A stretch of DNA of 64,000 nt from Lutraria lutraria (GCA_964023205.1 OZ026843.1:11637093-11701092), one strand, 5' to 3'. Shown: positions 22,691 to 35,200, counted from the first letter of the stretch. Program-made: numbers and translations. The notes: generated by a model from the letters alone, not told the origin.

Positions 22691-23375
22691 CAGTTTTTGT
22701 TGGTAACTGAACTATGGTTCAGTTTTCCATAGCTGTTACTTGCTTAGTGTGCATGAATTTTTATGCGGGCCAAAGTACTTCATTTTTAGAAGCAGAAGCA
22801 CACTGGGAGAGTTCCTAGAGTGATACACCCAGTTTTCTACTTACAAAAATGTGACTCCTCTTATCTATACATTTGCATTGAAAAATAGTACCACTGGTTG
22901 TATAACTCTACCGATTGCAGTTTTGATACAAGTTGGATATTTTGCAGGATATGTTGATTTTGAATTATCACATTGTTTTGGCATTTAAAACTGTAAAACG
23001 TTTGAGTTGAATAATTCAGTATTTATCTGCACAAAAGTTTTGTGTATAATATAAGGGCAATCTGCACCAAAGTTTCATTCATATAGACAATAAATAGTGC
23101 GTGACTCTTGCTTTTGAGGAAACTATTAGTCCAAACAATATATGACATTTGGGTTTGTAACATTGTGGCCTAGAGTTGGTTAAGATTTTTGGTATTAACT
23201 ACCAAGTAATATCAATCACATTTTAACTTTCATTTTTGACAGTACTCTCAGTGCTCTGATTCTATTATCTGCCATATAGTTGTTAAACTAGTGCCCATTC
23301 CATGTTGTAGTGCAAGTTTATGTACTTTTTAGTTTCCATGAATACATTCAGTACTTTGATATTCAATATTTCTTG
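22691..23375 (-). repeat. Dispersed repeat family A, copy 3, split by an insertion
   Basis: The left part (22691-22787: TTTTCCATAGCTGTTACT, GCATGAATTTTTATGCGGGC, CAAAGTACTT) and the right part (23264-23375: TCTGCCATATAGTTGTTAAA, CTAGTGCCCATTCC, GTAGTGCAAG, CAGTACTTTGAT) together match one continuous family A copy. The bases between are foreign to it. Confidence 0.65.
22788..23263. mobile_element. Probable 476-bp inverted-repeat element inside family A
   Basis: It fills the gap in a family A repeat. Its ends are imperfect inverted repeats: AGAAGCAGAAGCACACTGGG on the left, and the complement of the right end reads AGAATCAGAGCACTGAGAG. No coding sequence, so it would be a MITE. No clear target duplication was found. 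Confidence 0.5.
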
Positions 23376-23392
23376 AGTAAAGTATACATTCC

Positions 23393-23699
23393 CAGGGATT
23401 TTTTGGGGGCATTTTTATAGCCGAAATTCGGTCATATTCCCAATGGAAAATAGTATCTTTTTTTCCCAATTCACAGAAAAAAATTCCCAATTTTTTTAAT
23501 TTTATAAGTTCATTAACTTCACTATTGGTAGTAAGTAAATACCTTATTCTGCTACTGTTCTATGGGAGAATAAGTAGAATAAGTTGTACATTGCAAAAAT
23601 TGTAGTTATACATTTTTCCCAATTTTGATTAAAACACCGCGAAAATTCCCAATCCCAAGGGTATGGGTCATATTTCCAAAATACCGAGAAAAAACCCTG
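23393..23699. mobile_element. CAGGG-ended inverted-repeat element, divergent copy
   Basis: Ends CAGGGATTTTTTGG and the complement of GAGAAAAAACCCTG. The inside repeats TTCCCAAT words (TATTCCCAATGG, TTTTCCCAATTC, AATTCCCAATCCCAAGGG). It is related in layout to 43466-43603 and 51886-52099. CAGGG ends are typical of hAT transposons; the 8-bp target duplication was not seen. Confidence 0.5.
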
Positions 23700-25090
23700 A
23701 TTCATTTTGTTGAATATCTCATTGTACTATACAATTCTATTTATTTTGTAATGATACATATTGAGATATTGCTGTGATACAAGTATTTGTAAGATACTTT
23801 ACAGTGTCAGACTCTGTTGACATACCACAACATCATCCACAAATATTGACTGTATAAATGAGTCGTCTGGGCATTCTGTGAGAATTGTATATGTTTAACT
23901 GAGTTCTTAGACAAAAATGGTAATTTGATAATGTCACTGTCGGATTTCATCTGTTTCCTGAAGTGGGGCTCATGCTGCATCTATGCAAGAGTGGGAAGAT
24001 CTGTTAATTGGTATTTAATGTCACTATATTGTTTGTGGCTACCATTTGAACCTCTACTGGTCAGATATGTTGCTTATTTGTTGAATTAAAATTGTTTCTG
24101 AGGTGTTGTTTTAAAGTGTTTTTACCAATTCTTGTTTTCTTGAAAAGAAGGATGTTTTACCTTAAATTGTTGTTCAGAATTTTCTTACTCAATTTCATGT
24201 GACATTATAAACATTGTCAAAGCCCTTGTTTTTTTTTGTAGCAACTTTCATATTGTTATCAATGAATACCAAGGTATTTAATGGCCTTGAATTCAGTCCT
24301 ACTCTATGTCATGATGGATACAATTCATTGACATTTCTAAAGGATTCCATCTTTCATCCGCCAATATCTCATTGAATGAATGATTGCTGAATCATGCTTT
24401 GAATGACCCTTTTTTACTTGGCAATTTAGGAATTTATTGTCAGGATGTCTCATTTGGAGATAAAAATGTGATGGTAATTTTGACAATTCTGAAAAAAAAG
24501 TTCTGTATGGCAGTATCAAAGTGGACAATATTCTGTTATTTGAATTAGTTCCTAGCTGTTGCTGTATAAGCTGATCGGGCATTTTAAACTGGTTGACTGA
24601 AATGATAAAATTCCTATTATTAAATTGATGTCATAGATGAGAATTGTGTGATTGTCCAAGGAAATTATTTCTTATTGTCTTGTCTTACAAGTGGCTGAAG
24701 TTCCATACTGCAAAGTGATGTTCAAGGATCTTAACAAAGAAGCACTTTTGTGAAGTTCACTCATTTACAACATGCACACATCAGTAATTGCCACCAGACT
24801 GAGTGAAGAAATATTGTCTTTATTATACAGTTGGTCTTCTTTCGGAGGTTAAATTGATGACTGCATGATATAATTATGAGGATGGCACATGGTATCCATT
24901 ATGCCCTTGTAGTTGTTAACTAGGGTTGACAATAAATCCAGTAACCTTACTGACATGAGTCAAATGATGCTCCTTACTTACAATAAAAAGTTCTTGGTGG
25001 ACCATACCCATTTTTTCTGTAATTACTTATGTAGTGATTTGTTTGAAGTGAGTAAACTTCATTACATGAATGAAACATATACTAAGGATA
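23700..25090. other. Intron stretch, nothing recognised
   Basis: AT-rich without a named repeat. ORFs at 24337-24582 (-) and 24913-25128 lack coding character. Confidence 0.5.
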
Positions 25091-26033
25091 TAACAAGAAA
25101 AACTATAACGAAAGTTATATGTAGATGAATTACAAGAAGCATTGGTTTAAGTTTTTTTAGCTCACCTGATTCGTCAGGTGAGCTTTAAGGACCGTTGAAT
25201 GTCCGGCGTCCGGTCACAATTAGTTTGTTTACACTCTAGCATCCTCAGCTCTTAACGAATCGTGATAAAACTTGCTGATAATGTATAACGTCTCGGCTAA
25301 GTTCAATTATTGGCAGAATCGGACAATAAGTTCTAGAGTTATGGGCCCTTGAATTACAAAATTTGCTATATTCAGCTTGTTTACACTCTAGCATTTCATT
25401 TATTCACCGATCCTTATAATATTTAAAATGAATGTGTATGCCCTTATGGTTTTGGACAAGGTCAGTTATGGGTGGAATCGGACCACAACTTCAAAAGTTA
25501 TGGGCCCTTGGATTAGAAAATTTGCTACGTTTTAACTTGTTTAACAGTATTATATGGTCATTAATTATTGTGCCTTTGTTCTAAGGTGAGCGATAAAGGA
25601 CCATCTTGGCCCTCTTGTTTCATAAAGGATATATTTTATTCATTCCTCCATTACGGAGACTATAACATATTTACAAGTTATGGATAATACACATAATTAT
25701 ACAGACAATCATGAGTATTTGACAAATGAAAGCATTCATGTATATAATATAGTTCATAAGTACATGGTAATACCATAACATATATCATTGGAATAAAGTG
25801 CATCATAGAACAATGCCTACATTACTCACAAAAGAGCAGACGAACACATTCATTCAAACACGGCAGGTTACGAGACGAACAGCCAGTCCAATGACTGACC
25901 AATCAAATGACCGATATCACCATTAGCCAATCAAATGGCCAGGATTACCCAAAATAGTAATAGACACTATACTATATACCCGCAAACAACTAGAATTAAC
26001 TAGTACCCATGGCTAAAAGTTAGTCTAGAAAAT
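25091..26033. repeat. Dispersed element B, copy 2, split by an insertion
   Basis: Matches 1692-2287. Homology runs to about 25152, breaks, and resumes at CATAAAGGATAT near 25620. It then follows copy 1 through TTCATTCCTCCATTA, ATCATAGAACAATGCC and the CCAATCAAATGGCCAGGATT stretch to GTCTAGAAAA. About 110 bp of copy 1 is missing after AATAAAGTGCATC. Confidence 0.8.
25153..25620 (+). mobile_element. AGCTCACC-headed element inserted in element B
   Basis: Head hairpin with perfect 11-bp arms AGCTCACCTGA / TCAGGTGAGCT and a TTCG loop (25159-25184). Two monomers of about 170 bp follow, each with GTTTACACTCTAGCAT, an AATCGGAC word and GTTATGGGCCCTTG. It ends TCTTGGCCCTCTTGTTT. Non-coding. Related copies: 26363, 30429, 39653. 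Confidence 0.85.
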
Positions 26034-26362
26034 GATCGTATTATAAGAATACATTTACATAGCAGTTGACGTCGTAAAAAAGATGAACAGGCATGAAAAT
26101 GTTGTAAATTTCTCATAACAAAGATGATAGTATTATTGAAGCGGCATTTATTATGGCTCTGTTGAAGTCACCTCGTCGTTGAACGATGTCATGGAATGAG
26201 AATCTTGTCAATTCTTATGAGATTCTCAAAAAGGTTTACTTGTTTTGTCATGTTACTGGTGGTACAATTATTGTGTTGTAACCATCACTTGAGATATGTG
26301 TTTGTACATGTAATATAATATAATATATGATGTGTTACATTCTACTCATGCTTTCTCCTGAG

Positions 26363-26553
26363 TTTTTAGCTTAGTCTATGGCTCAGGGTGAGCTTTTAGG
26401 ATCGATGATTGTCTGAAATCAGGCCACACTTAGAATGTTTACAGCTTTAAGCAAACTTGGTCGGCCACAATATATATATCTCAGATGAGTTTGATAATGG
26501 GTAAAATCGGGTTAGTACTTCCAGAGTTATGGGCCCCTTGATATAGAAAATAT
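26363..26553 (+). mobile_element. AGCTCACC-headed element, truncated
   Basis: Starts TTTTTAGCTTAGTCTATGGC and GGTGAGCTTTTAGGATCGAT, then one monomer to CCAGAGTTATGGGCCCCTTG, and stops before a second monomer or tail. Confidence 0.65.
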
Positions 26554-27288
26554 TAAGTTTATTTGTATTATTGAGTACATACAAAATAAGTATGGTATAG
26601 AAGTGAGATACAATGTCTATAATAATTTCGCTGATGTTATTGCATGTTTTAGTGACCTTTGACATTAGGATACCTGACTGGCTCATGAATATTACTATTA
26701 CATCATGCCTAACTTACATCACTAGGGTTTAATATGCAATAACAGTCAAGAGTTCAAGTCAGGGTAATTTGGCAACTTGCAGCTTAAACACTGGAGGAAG
26801 ATTCCAGGCTAATACCTGGGTAGAACCACAGACCTTGTCCATCTATAACATTTGGTACAAAGGGGGAGGGGTATAAATGAGACTGTAACCACTTGCCCAT
26901 GGAAGCCCCTTGTCATTTTACTTTATAATTATCCATTAACTAATATTGTTAGGCTTGAGTACAACATTGTACATAAATGTGCATGCAGTAACATGATATT
27001 AATTATGATGTTAGGGGACTCAAGTATGTCTAAATTAATTGGGACTTCAATTAATTATTGAATAGCTGTTGCTAAGATTAAATACTTGCTGAACAAACAA
27101 AATAAATAATATGCAACAAACATGATCGATGCACAGTAGGTCAGTGAGATTCTTGTGTTTCTCCCTTAGGGATCATAGAAAGTGTTTGTCTGATTTTTAA
27201 TTCATGTCTAGTTGTATTTGATATGGATAATGATGATACTTGCTATATTGTAAAGAAGCTGTTAATATTCAGGTTTGCCCGATTTGTG
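26554..27288. other. Intron stretch with a possible SINE remnant
   Basis: Near 26740-26900, GTCAAGAGTTCAAGTCAGGG, CACTGGAGGAAGATTCCAGG and ACCTGGGTAGAACCACAGAC resemble a decayed molluscan SINE, at least partly on the - strand. Too weak to delimit. Confidence 0.3.
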
Positions 27289-27352
27289 GGCAGCGGCCTT
27301 GGTTCAGTGGTTAGTGCGGTGGATTTGTAATGCGGCGACAACGCGGTACCAC
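27289..27352 (+). mobile_element. SINE head fragment (tRNA-like 5' part)
   Basis: GGCAGCGGCCTTGGTTCAGT, GGTTAGTGCGGTGGATTTGT and AATGCGGCGAC match the A-box half of family S SINEs. The B-box and body are missing. Confidence 0.6.
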
Positions 27353-28825
27353 TTTATCACCTATCATAATCTTTGTATGCAAGCAATCCATGTGTCTTCT
27401 ATGGCCCTGCAATAATTCAATCTTCACTTATTTTATGTATTTCAGTTTATAACACTACCAGTGGTAAACATTTCAATTGTAATTTGAAAAGTTTCGCTGT
27501 ATAGATTTTATTTCAAATTTATGCTTTTCTCTCAGTAAGACAATTTACTAAATGCGCTGTAAATTAAATTGGAATGGGCTTCCTTTTCATAATCTGATAT
27601 TTACAAGCCTCGTTAATTTGAAAGAGCATATGTTTTAGCATGGAACAATTGTCAATTTTTGTTTGAAAAGTATCATTATAAATAAGGATTTGATTGCTTA
27701 CAATTGCAAAACATTTAATATGTTTCATTTGTTCTACCAATTGTGTCACCTGATGCCTGTGTTTTAAATAGAAAATATGATTTAATGACACCTGGTTACA
27801 GATGTATGTTTCTGATTTCTGAGTATTAAAAGCTAAATAGATCATTCAAATCTTGAAGAGGTATTGTTATTTATTGATTTGAATTATAAGTCTTTGTGGT
27901 GAAACAACACCTGAGCAAGTTTGTATTTCTTTTGTAGAAGAGGTTCAATATTGCGTGTGCTCATTACAAATTTTTAGAAGTTTTTGTTTGTTTTGCAGAA
28001 ACCTCCATTCAGCTTTTGCTATTGATTTTTAAAGTAAAAGACTTCAGAAATTATTTCATATTTTGAGATGTCTATGTGTTTATTTGTCCTCTCCTATAGA
28101 AATGATTGATTTTCTAGATTACATTTGTTTTAACTGTGGACTGTATTTATTGTATTCTTTGAAAATGGAAAATAAATATAACTTTCTGATTGTTTTTCAT
28201 GCTGTTTCTTTGTATGCATGTTGCATGTTCATGTATTTAGAATCTCGTAATAAATCAATACTTTTGTTTTATAGTTTTGTTTCAAGTTCAACATTATCTG
28301 CTTGTGACTGAAATGTTGGAGACAAATAACCTTGGAAACCGTATCTTCAGTCAAGAGTTGCAATGAGACATAAAAAATAATATAAAAATTCTGTAACCTT
28401 TTAGTTCATACTACGAATGAATGCTTGGATATAAATTCATGTTAGTTGTTAATGAAAATCATTCCTGTTTTCCACATCATAGCATTTCCGAGCTATTTAT
28501 TATTTGTATTTTCTTATCTCCATGACAATTTACATTCTGAATAATTTGATTATCTTTGAGATCTGTTCATAATTATTCTTTGAGTTAATTTGCTTGTATG
28601 GTATACTATTCATCAGATACATTCATGTTTATTTATCTTACAACAGTAATGACATTATGAATATATAAAGACAATAAAAGGTTTCATACAAAGCCACACC
28701 TTCCTCGAAATATACAACGTTCCTCAAAACCCACTCAACAAAAAGAAAAATAGAAGAAATCATGAGACAATATACAATCTCTTCAGGAAGGAGCATCACC
28801 TTGGACTATGGTCAAAGTCACAGAT
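27353..28825. other. Intron stretch, nothing recognised
   Basis: AT-rich. Open frames at 27564-27845 (-) and 28063-28311 have no recognisable domain. Confidence 0.5.
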
Positions 28826-29051
28826 TTTTTTATACCCCTTTCGAAGAAAAGGGGAAATATTGCTTTGCACGTACATGTCGATTGGTCCATCCATCTGTAA
28901 CCAAACCTTGTCCGACCAATAACTAGAGAACAATTTGGCCTAAGCTCTTTAGATTTGATTCAGAGGTTGGTCATCACATGTAGATGGCACCTGTAGATTT
29001 TGAGGTCAGTAGGTCAAAGGTCAAGGTCGTGTTTGACAAATGTTTCTTGTT
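28826..29051 (+). mobile_element. Hairpin-headed element (ATACCCCTTTCGAAG type), short
   Basis: Head TATACCCCTTTCGAAGAAAA followed by GGGGAAATATTG, then CATGTCGATTGGTCCATCCA, GAGGTCAGTAGGTCAAAGGT and TTTCTTGTTT. It shares the GGTCAAGGTC segment with the element at 6907 and is shorter than it. Confidence 0.65.
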
Positions 29052-29332
29052 TACACTAGTTTGAATTGGGACCTGGCTGGGGGATACAAAAAAATAGAAT
29101 TAGAGTCAGAATTTCATGATTTCACAGAAATGCTCATCAACTCCTATCACTATGTCTAATGCTTACCTGATTGTCTTGAGAGAAAAACAAGGACACAACT
29201 ACAAGAAAGTGGTTTAATTTTGGTAAACTGGAAGGTTGCCTGGGGTCTTTCACCATTGTTTGTTGGTGTGACATTGAACCTTGCTGAAAAGAACACCATT
29301 TTGTTGTTAATTATCAAAGAACAAAGAAAGAG

Positions 29333-29438
29333 TTCATTACACACCCATAGACCTGTAGTTCATTACACCCCCATAGACCTGTAGTTCATTACACCCCCAT
29401 AGACCTGTAGTTCATCTGTGTGACCCATGGACCTGTAG
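29333..29438. repeat. 26-bp tandem repeat, 4 units
   Basis: Three near-identical 26-bp units (TTCATTACACCCCCATAGAC plus CTGTAG) at 29333, 29359 and 29385, and a diverged 28-bp fourth unit ending at 29438. Confidence 0.95.
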
Positions 29439-29648
29439 CAGTTTACTTTTAATATTATCTAAACTATGTATAGTGGTAAATACATAACATGCTTCAAATT
29501 TTTGTGTTTATTTTCTTTAGATGATTTCTTCTACAGCTGTATAATTACTTTCATATGTTTGGGTACAATTATGTAAACTTTTAAGTGATTGCTTTTTGGC
29601 TCTGCTGTTACATTTTAATCATCTTGAAAAAAGGTGATTCTCATTTTT

Positions 29649-29756
29649 GGAAACTGCATGAATGATAGTTTAGCTTTCCATAGCTGTCACTCACTCAGCG
29701 CATGTGAATTTTGATGCAGACCAAAGAACTACCTTTTTCTACATGTAAACTAGTTC
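29649..29756 (-). repeat. Dispersed repeat family A, copy 4, cut by a retroelement
   Basis: GGAAACTGCATG, TTTCCATAGCTGTCACTCAC, GAATTTTGATGCAGACCAAA and GTAAACTAGTTC follow family A. Homology stops at 29756, exactly where the retroelement end begins. Confidence 0.7.
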
Positions 29757-30320
29757 AGGATACAGGATACAAAATTTATTTATAGTCGGTATACAAATAA
29801 CAAGTAAACATTAGCTATGTATAGCAACTGACCGACTTTAAAGAACATCATAGTTACAATATTAAGCACAATTACTAGGTACATGATTGGAATCACAGCA
29901 AAGAAAAGTTATTAACACACATATGATTATGAATACAAGAGATAATCTAGCTGAGATTACAATAACTACATTTAGCTGCAATGTTATTTTTTTACTATCA
30001 AATCTGCATCATTAGAATTATGGACAAGCATATTATCATAATGTTATATATACCAATTTCTGTAGTGAAAGACAGAGTACCTACATCCTTAGAAACAGTA
30101 TGCTTAATACTGACACTTATAAAAAAAACTAAAAAAAAACATACAAACACACATACCATGACTTGTCTATCGGCAACAGGCACACGAAAAATGCTCTCCA
30201 TCCCAGGAGCTGACCAAACTGCCAAAGTGGCTGAAATTCGTGTCAGACCTAAAACACAGTGGAAGCATGGTTCCACAGTTTAGCAGCCCTGTTACGGAAG
30301 GAGCTGATAAATTCAGTACT
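29757..30320 (-). mobile_element. 3' end of a non-LTR retrotransposon
   Basis: On the - strand, codons just inside 30310 read SFRNRAAKLWNHASTVF then stop, like the C-terminal tail of non-LTR reverse-transcriptase ORFs (a F-x-N/R-R-A-A-K-L-W-N type ending). About 500 bp of 3' UTR follows, ending in a short tandem (AGGATAC twice as read on the + strand, 29757-29770) with no poly(A). The rest of the ORF is absent, so it is a 5'-truncated copy. The clade is uncertain (CR1-like is possible). Confidence 0.6.
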
Positions 30321-30428
30321 TGCATTTGTTTCTGGATACCATCTTTGCCAACTCATATTGTTTCAGAAATAATTCAAATTGTTTTCAGAGATATTTCCAA
30401 GCTCTATTAATGTTCTTGGGATATGCAA

Positions 30429-30895
30429 TTTTTAGCTCACCTCAGCCATTGGCTAAGGATAAGCTTTAAGGATCGATGAAATTGGTCTGGCATCCAGCTT
30501 CTGTCCACAATTAGTTTGTTTACACTTGGCATCCACAGCTCTTAACCAATCTTCATCAAACTAGGTCACAATGTATATGGCCACAATATCTCGGCCAAGT
30601 TTTATTACGGGTGGATTCAGACTAGGACTTCAAGAGTTACAGGCCCTTGACTTTGAAAATTTGCTATATTTTAGCTTGTTTACACTCTAGCGCATTCATT
30701 TCTTAACCAATCCTAATCATGTTTGCAGTGAATGTGTATGACCTAAAGGTTCATTCATGAAAATTAAAGTTGTTTTGATCAAATTACCTATGTAGAAATG
30801 GGTTGTATGGGATGAAACTATACTTACCTGGTCATTGATTATTAGTGTAGTTGTTTTTCAGGTGAGTGATATAGGGCTATCTTGGCCTTCTTGTT
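30429..30895 (+). mobile_element. AGCTCACC-headed element, two monomers
   Basis: Head TTTTTAGCTCACCTCAGCCA with GGCTAAGGATAAGCTTTAAG, monomers containing GTTTACACTTGGCATC and GTTTACACTCTAGCGCA, and tail TCTTGGCCTTCTTGTTG. A close relative of the element at 25153, not interrupted. Confidence 0.8.
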
Positions 30896-31481
30896 GATGT
30901 GATAATTGGCCCTTTTTCAGTATTGCTGTCCCTAGTTCTCCATTTTCCTGATAATTGTTTCAATTAAAATATTTCAGTGTTTGATTAGAAGTTCTTCATA
31001 AAACATTTTAAAGTGTTTTTCTGAAGAGAACATCCAGGCTGTAAAAATCTGTATAGCTAGCCCAATTTGTCAGAATTACTTAATTTTATTCTCCATTCGG
31101 GTGTATTTTATGAGAGAGATGGCACTATTCCATTCATGTTAGTTATGCATCATAACCTAGAAGTCCAACTGCCATATATGAGACTATTTGGTGCTTGCAT
31201 TCACAAATTTATTATATCAACCGGCTCATATCATATAATTGATATTAATCAGAAATATCTGCAGAATCTTCTTCTCCTAAAGATGTGTCTGGTTGTTTTT
31301 AAATTATTAACATTATCACATTGTGATGCCAGGCAAGCACATGCTGTTAAAATGCTTTTTGATTTTTTGATTAATGTATTTTTGCATTTTTTATCCATGT
31401 AATTGTGACCAGCCATAGGAAAAGGGCTCTTCTGAGTTCTTTGCTATAACTTTTACCTACATACATTTCAAAAATATCTCG
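30896..31481. other. Intron stretch, nothing recognised
   Basis: AT-rich. The 111-codon frame at 31067-31402 shows no domain or splice context. Confidence 0.5.
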
Positions 31482-31906
31482 TTTTTATGTCCCCGTATCG
31501 ATAGATCGGGGGCATATTGTTTTTGGTCTCTCTGTTTGTACCAAACTTTAACCTTGCCTATAAAATAAAAACGCTTGCACCTACATTCATCAAACTTCAT
31601 AGGTTCCTCATGACAACCTCTTCAGGACCTGTGCATTTTTAGATCAGTAGGTCAAAGGTCAAGGTCATGGGGTCATTGTGTTACAAAAAAATTCCTATAT
31701 TTCTTTTAGGATACTACTCTTACATTTTTCATGGGACTTTGTCGAAACTTTCACAGACTTGTTGTTACCAAGAACACCTTCACATATATTGCGGGTTTTG
31801 TGATTTTATCATTTTTGACGGAATTATGGCCCTTTGTTTATTTTGTGCATTTTCAAGTTAAAGGGCACCCGGAGGGGGCATTGTGTTTTTGAAACGCATC
31901 TTGTTA
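31482..31906 (+). mobile_element. Hairpin-headed non-autonomous element (ATGCCCCCG type), copy 2
   Basis: End-to-end match to 6907-7325. It differs in the head (ATGTCCCCG, so one stem base is lost) and has extra bases after TTTCACA (GACTTGTTGTTACCAAGAAC). It closes with GGAGGGGGCATTGTG and CATCTTGTT. Confidence 0.82.
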
Positions 31907-32164
31907 GAATTATGTTTCATTTTCCTGGCAATGCGATGTTTTATTACCACACCCACATACTTCAGCTGGAAAAAATCACAATAGAACCATTTATGGTATT
32001 TTCATGCATTTGGTTCTTTATAGGTAGGTTTACTCGTTAGTTAGATAAAAAAAATGGCTTGACAGATATTTATTGTCAGTTGTCTCATGTGTTGTACACT
32101 TATAGACTTTTCTCATCATATTTCTCAAAATGATGTTCACACGCATGGCCCAGTCCCCCTTAGA

Positions 32165-32254
32165 AAGGAATTCATGAAATTAATGAATTTTTCTTGAACT
32201 ATTATTGCACATTTCATGAAAGTTCTAGAAGGATGAATAACTATTTCACAGCTG
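32165..32254. repeat. TTCATGAA small repeat, copy 3
   Basis: GAAAGGAATTCATGAAATTA, GAATTTTTCTTGAACTATTA, CATTTCATGAAAG and GAATAACTATTTCACAG. Same order of words as the other three copies. Confidence 0.6.
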
Positions 32255-35200
32255 AGTTGTTGTAAACATTATAAAGAATAATCAGCACAGGAGAGGCTTA
32301 GCCATAAAGTCATGTTATTATTTGCCATGAAAGAAACTTGGGAATTGTCTTCCATAGGAAAAATCTAGGTTTTAAATAAAAAATGGAAAACCGGTCTTGG
32401 AATGCAGCATTTCCAATCATTGTTCACTAGTTCCCCTAACTTGACTTAAAAACATACATTACTAATTGAATTCAATTTTCTTCTTTAATAGGTGACAATA
32501 ATTTTGCTAGTTTGTCATTAACAGTATGCTTTGGTGGCAAAGAGTTCTTTCTGAGATTGATTAAATAATTCTTGAAGAGTTTGCTGCTGAGCTTAACTTT
32601 CTATTTTCATACATATTGGTGACTAGATTAGGTGGGTTTGTTAATGTTTTACTTCTCATAGGCATGGCATGGTAATTCTCAGTGGTGTAAAACTATTTTT
32701 TGTTCTAATTTGTTCCAGATGAATATTTATGGGTTTTGCTCTGACAAGTGTACTGTATACCATTGTGAATGAAACGTTGAATACTTCTACTTTTATAATG
32801 CTTTTTGCAATTAAATAAAATGAACAGTAATTGGTTCTTGCAAAACCTTCCTTAACTTGAATGAACATAAGTATCTTCTGGTTTGATTGTATGCTTTGTA
32901 ATCATGATATGTCAATGCATCAATGGGTCTATGAAGAGACTGACTGAATCAAGAACACTCCTTTGCTAAATTTCAGTTAACTCAAACATTTGCACTCATT
33001 TGATGCAGTTGTGATGCATACAGCTGAAGAAACACTCATGGTTACTTGTACTAATTGATTATTTATTGCTACATCATGCAGTTGAAATTAATTTTTATTC
33101 AAGGATTGAGTTTAATTCCAACAGACAAGATGTCCATACTTGGTGTGTCAATTGGAATCTGTCAGGTTTAACCTATGATGGAATATAATGATTACCTGCA
33201 ATATGTCAATCCATTGACATCTCTGATTGGCATACTAATCTAGCAAGCAGCATTGCATGAATTTTGTGTCAGTGAATAAACCATGTGGTATGGCTACTCT
33301 GGTATTGTTTCTGTTAGAATTTTGTAGAAATTGAAGAGGAATTCTTTTTTGCTAGGTTCATTCATTGTATATTCGGACAGATGACTGGTAGTGCATCACA
33401 TTTATCCAAAAAGTTTTGAGAGTAAAACTCAGGATGCCAAATTAATGTCTGGGATTTCAGTATTCTACACAGGGAACCTATTTACATCATGCCTCCAGGA
33501 AAAAGTTGATTACAAATTATCTATAATTAGTTCTATGTTTATAATAATTGTCTTGTTTTCATGAATGGAACTGGATGATCTTTTTGGAAATACAGTATGT
33601 ACATGATCATGATAACTTTGCCTGTTTAATTTGCATGTTGATAATATACTTGCATATCATTATACTGGCACCTGAGAATGAAAATAGTTTACAAAATTGC
33701 ATTTCAGTCCCATCATATCAGGCATCTTTAACTGTCTTGTAAATTTAAAACACATAATAGACATATAATTGACTTGAATGGTATCTGATCTCAAAAAGTC
33801 TTGGTTTTAATAGCATTTTACAACCATTGAAGTCTATATCAGTTACTGGCGATACAAATAAACCAATAGATAAGGATGAAAACATGGGAGAAGATAGTGC
33901 AACCACTTACATCTGACATGTCAGACTCTTTGATATGGAAAACAGATACACAAGGCATGCAGCAATATCAGCGTTTTCATCAAGTATCAAACTGCGATAT
34001 TTGTTGGTATTTGTTTAGTGCAGTCTCCTCATTGTAATCTCTTGAATCCATCAGATGTTCGGTTGACACTAGTTTCACAATATCTCTCTCAGATACGCCA
34101 GTTTCTGTTTAATTGATAGCACTCGTTGTATTTTTAAAACATCCAATGTTTGCTATTCCTTGCAGACTTGCTTTATTACAAAACATTTTGGGTTGTGTAA
34201 TTTTATTTTTCTATCATATAGGATGGTTCTGCATTGTAATAATCTTTTGTTGTATGACACGGGATGATTTATGGGAGCAGTGTCCTTATAATTGGTTTGC
34301 ATCATATTTTCTGTTAGAAATCTTCGAACATAACTTCTTACTTAGCTGTTTGGCGCTCTTAGATTTTTCTGTCATATTCGTACCAGATAGGCTGTTTATC
34401 ATGGTTTCTCTAGCATTTATCAACAACATGGTGTCTGTGCTTGACAGTGTTTGATTTGGAGGGTTGTGCCGAATATCTTGATCAGTTTATAGAATGCATT
34501 ACTTTTCGCTCCTCGTAATCTGTTTTTCCTACTTATGATGATTGGTTTCGATGCAATAATAGTTTTGGCTAAGTTCTTAATTTAAATGTATTCCATCGTT
34601 AACTGGAACGAAGAAGGATCTTTTGCTTGATTCTACACTGTCTGTCTGTTGACCTTGAATGTCTCGGCTTTTAAACAGTTAACCTCTAGAGCATTTATTG
34701 AATTCTCTTTGTATTGTTTAAAACAAGAAAAATGTAATACCTGTATATTTTTTAACAGCCTCTAGTGCCTGGTCATTTTTAAAAATATTTTCTTTCAGAA
34801 ACTTTTCTGCTGCAGATTAGAACATGATTTTTAGTTGCAGAGACATTGGAAGAAAACAGCCTGCGAATCTTGCAAATGAGGAAACTTTTTATTGCACAGC
34901 AATGGAGGATTGTCTTTATACAGGAGCCAATTTTCACAGAAAAGCAAACAAGGTCTGCTTGGTTGACCTCTATGTGCTTACATATTGACAATAAAATACT
35001 CTAGGTTTTGTTGTTAACCCACTTACAGTCTGGTGTAGGTTTTATTTTCATTATTGTTTTAAACCAAAGACCTTTTTGCAACGGAATGTACCCTTGGATG
35101 ACACGGTTAAATAAATATTTGTCTGATTTTACATTGTCTATGCTTTTTTAGCTCAGAAAATTAGTATTATTAGAATATTCTGTTTAACTTTTTTTATGAA

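Noticed and set aside
29998..30276. 92-codon - strand frame in the retroelement
   Set aside because: The readable retroelement coding end lies in another frame and stops just upstream; this frame covers 3' UTR.
34113..34454. 113-codon hydrophobic open frame resembling a membrane protein
   Set aside because: T-rich DNA encodes Phe/Leu/Ile runs by default. There are no conserved receptor motifs, start context or neighbouring exons.
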